16,956 bases of DNA from Alphaproteobacteria bacterium. Lineage in GTDB: Bacteria; Pseudomonadota; Alphaproteobacteria; RF32; UBA3637. Of this stretch, positions 16,367-16,956 are shown piece after piece; positions within the stretch are counted from its first letter, which is position 1, and every line of letters begins with the position of its first letter. The stretch covers positions 1 through 16,956 of the forward strand of contig JAGBRF010000078.1 of NCBI GenBank assembly GCA_017632555.1. Direction: 5' to 3'. Made by a program: the position numbers and the translations under genes. Below the pieces are notes generated by a model. It did not search any database and had not been told where the DNA came from. It saw only the letters and a list, made by a program, of their open reading frames with translations.

Positions 16367-16441
16367 TTACCTCACAAAACCGGCTACCCAAAATATAAAA
16401 ACGAAAATTGCGGCCAAAACAACCAACGCACGCCAAAACAT
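16367..16441 (-). CDS. Candidate 24-aa single-helix membrane peptide leading the yej operon
   Basis: Read on the - strand from ATG at 16441, the peptide begins MFWRALVVLAA and ends WVAGFVR before TAA at 16369-16367. It is almost entirely hydrophobic, with Arg4 and a C-terminal Arg flanking one helix of about 19 residues. A strong ribosome site (AAAGGAAA, 16454-16447) lies about 7 nt before the ATG. Only 4 nt separate its stop from the start of the 134-aa membrane protein, whose GAGG ribosome site overlaps its last codons. These signals favour real translation. It could be a small transporter or oxidase-type accessory peptide, or a leader that sets up translation of the next gene. I do not recognise a family. 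Confidence 0.55.
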   Translation of the reverse strand: MFWRALVVLAAIFVFIFWVAGFVR

Positions 16442-16542
16442 AATTATTTCCTTTCTGTTATAAAAGTTGATTTGATGATTTTCACAATATCATATATTTT
16501 ATAAAAAAACATCAAAAAAGTGTAAGAGGAATAATTTTATTG
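16442..16542. promoter_or_regulatory. Divergent intergenic region with promoters for the yej operon and accA
   Basis: This 101-bp, very AT-rich gap separates divergent genes, so it must hold both promoters. For accA (+ strand) a candidate is TTGATG (16472-16477), 17 nt, TATTTT (16495-16500). For the yej operon (- strand) a candidate is TTGTGA (16487-16482), 17 nt, TTTATA (16464-16459), with a TATAAA further upstream as an alternative. None is close to consensus on both boxes, so exact sites are uncertain. AGAGGA at 16525-16530 is the accA ribosome site. Confidence 0.45.
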
Positions 16543-16956
16543 ATGAAAACTTTAGATTTTGAAAAAACAATTGGTGAAGTTGAAGAAAAAATCGAAGCTT
16601 TGCGTCACTTAAGCGAACCCAACGGCATTGATATTGATGCTGAATTAGTACGTTTGCAAACAAAGCTGCAAAAACATATGGAATTAGCATATGCTAACTT
16701 GACTGCTTGGCAAAAGGCTTGCGTTGCCCGCCATGAAAATCGTCCGCATACAGTGGACTACATTCACGCCTTAATTAAAGACTTTTTTGAATTAAAGGGC
16801 GATCGTTGTTTTGGTGATGATGAAGCTATTATCGGTGGTATAGGACGTTTCAACGGACGTACTGTAATGGTCCTAGGACAGGAAAAGGGCTACGATACGC
16901 AAACCAGAGTTCAACATAATTTTGGAATGGCCAGACCGGAAGGATATCGCAAAGCA
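16543..16956 (+). CDS. accA: Acetyl-CoA carboxylase carboxyltransferase subunit alpha (N-terminal part; runs off the window)
   Basis: The first 138 residues of AccA are present, against roughly 320 in the whole family. With AccD it transfers the carboxyl group from biotin on AccB to acetyl-CoA, the first committed step of fatty-acid synthesis. The N-terminus LDFEKTIGEVEEKIEALR forms the usual helical lead. Then come HTVDYIHALIKDFFELKGDR, IIGGIGRF, VMVLGQEKGYDTQTR and NFGMARPEGYRKA, all typical of AccA. The ribosome site AGAGGA is 12 nt before this ATG, slightly long. An in-frame TTG directly before the ATG would be 9 nt away and could be the true start, adding one residue. The gene is divergent from the yej operon and has no visible functional link to it. 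Confidence 0.96.
   Translation, partial: MKTLDFEKTIGEVEEKIEALRHLSEPNGIDIDAELVRLQTKLQKHMELAYANLTAWQKACVARHENRPHTVDYIHALIKDFFELKGDRCFGDDEAIIGGIGRFNGRTVMVLGQEKGYDTQTRVQHNFGMARPEGYRKA

Noticed and set aside
16499..16690. 63-codon frame on the - strand opposite accA
   Set aside because: It is antisense to the well-conserved accA N-terminus, and its composition is that of a shadow frame.
1..16956. CRISPR arrays, tRNA or rRNA genes, insertion sequences, phage genes
   Set aside because: No spaced direct repeats, cloverleaf-like segments, transposase or integrase motifs, or terminal inverted repeats were found. Nearly all the sequence is taken up by recognised coding regions.

Overview
The window is a compact, AT-rich piece of bacterial chromosome of about 17 kb. 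Genes abut or overlap, and no RNA genes, insertion sequences or CRISPR repeats are visible. The protein families point to an alphaproteobacterium, probably a host-associated or gut lineage with low GC: a type 2 (eukaryote-like) isoleucyl-tRNA synthetase of the kind known from Rickettsiales and relatives, an RlmE plus RsmB/NOP methyltransferase pair, a YejABEF transporter and AccA. The lineage is an inference from the protein text alone.

Region 1 (1-5612, + strand) is the core of a type IVB pilus operon in the order of the R64 thin-pilus genes: the C-terminus of the PilN secretin, PilO (PilO2), a PilP-like periplasmic protein, PilQ (extension ATPase) and PilR (inner-membrane platform). Together these would form an envelope-spanning pilus or secretion machine. 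The prepilin, prepilin peptidase, lytic transglycosylase and adhesin genes that follow pilR in R64 are not in the window. The PilP-like protein is unusual: about 308 residues, with a long charged coiled coil and an acidic tail.

Region 2 (5613-7263, + strand) continues with no gap into two rRNA methyltransferase genes, rlmE (23S rRNA Um) and an RsmB/NOP-family m5C methyltransferase. A hairpin overlapping the last stop codon ends the convoy and can also serve the converging ileS gene.

Region 3 (7284-10400, - strand) is ileS, with a good candidate promoter and a leader of about 120 nt.

Region 4 (10567-16441, - strand) is a five-gene operon: a 24-codon membrane mini-ORF, an unrecognised 134-aa membrane protein, yejA (solute-binding protein), yejB (permease) and one fused gene encoding the YejE permease plus the double ATPase YejF. 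The last four genes are linked by ATGA stop/start overlaps, which suggests translational coupling. The transporter should import oligopeptides or peptide-like compounds.

Region 5 (16543 to the end, + strand) is the start of accA, divergent from the yej operon across about 100 bp of AT-rich DNA. The most distinctive points are the YejE-YejF fusion, the two unannotated membrane ORFs leading the yej operon, the enlarged PilP and the pilus operon running directly into rRNA-modification genes.
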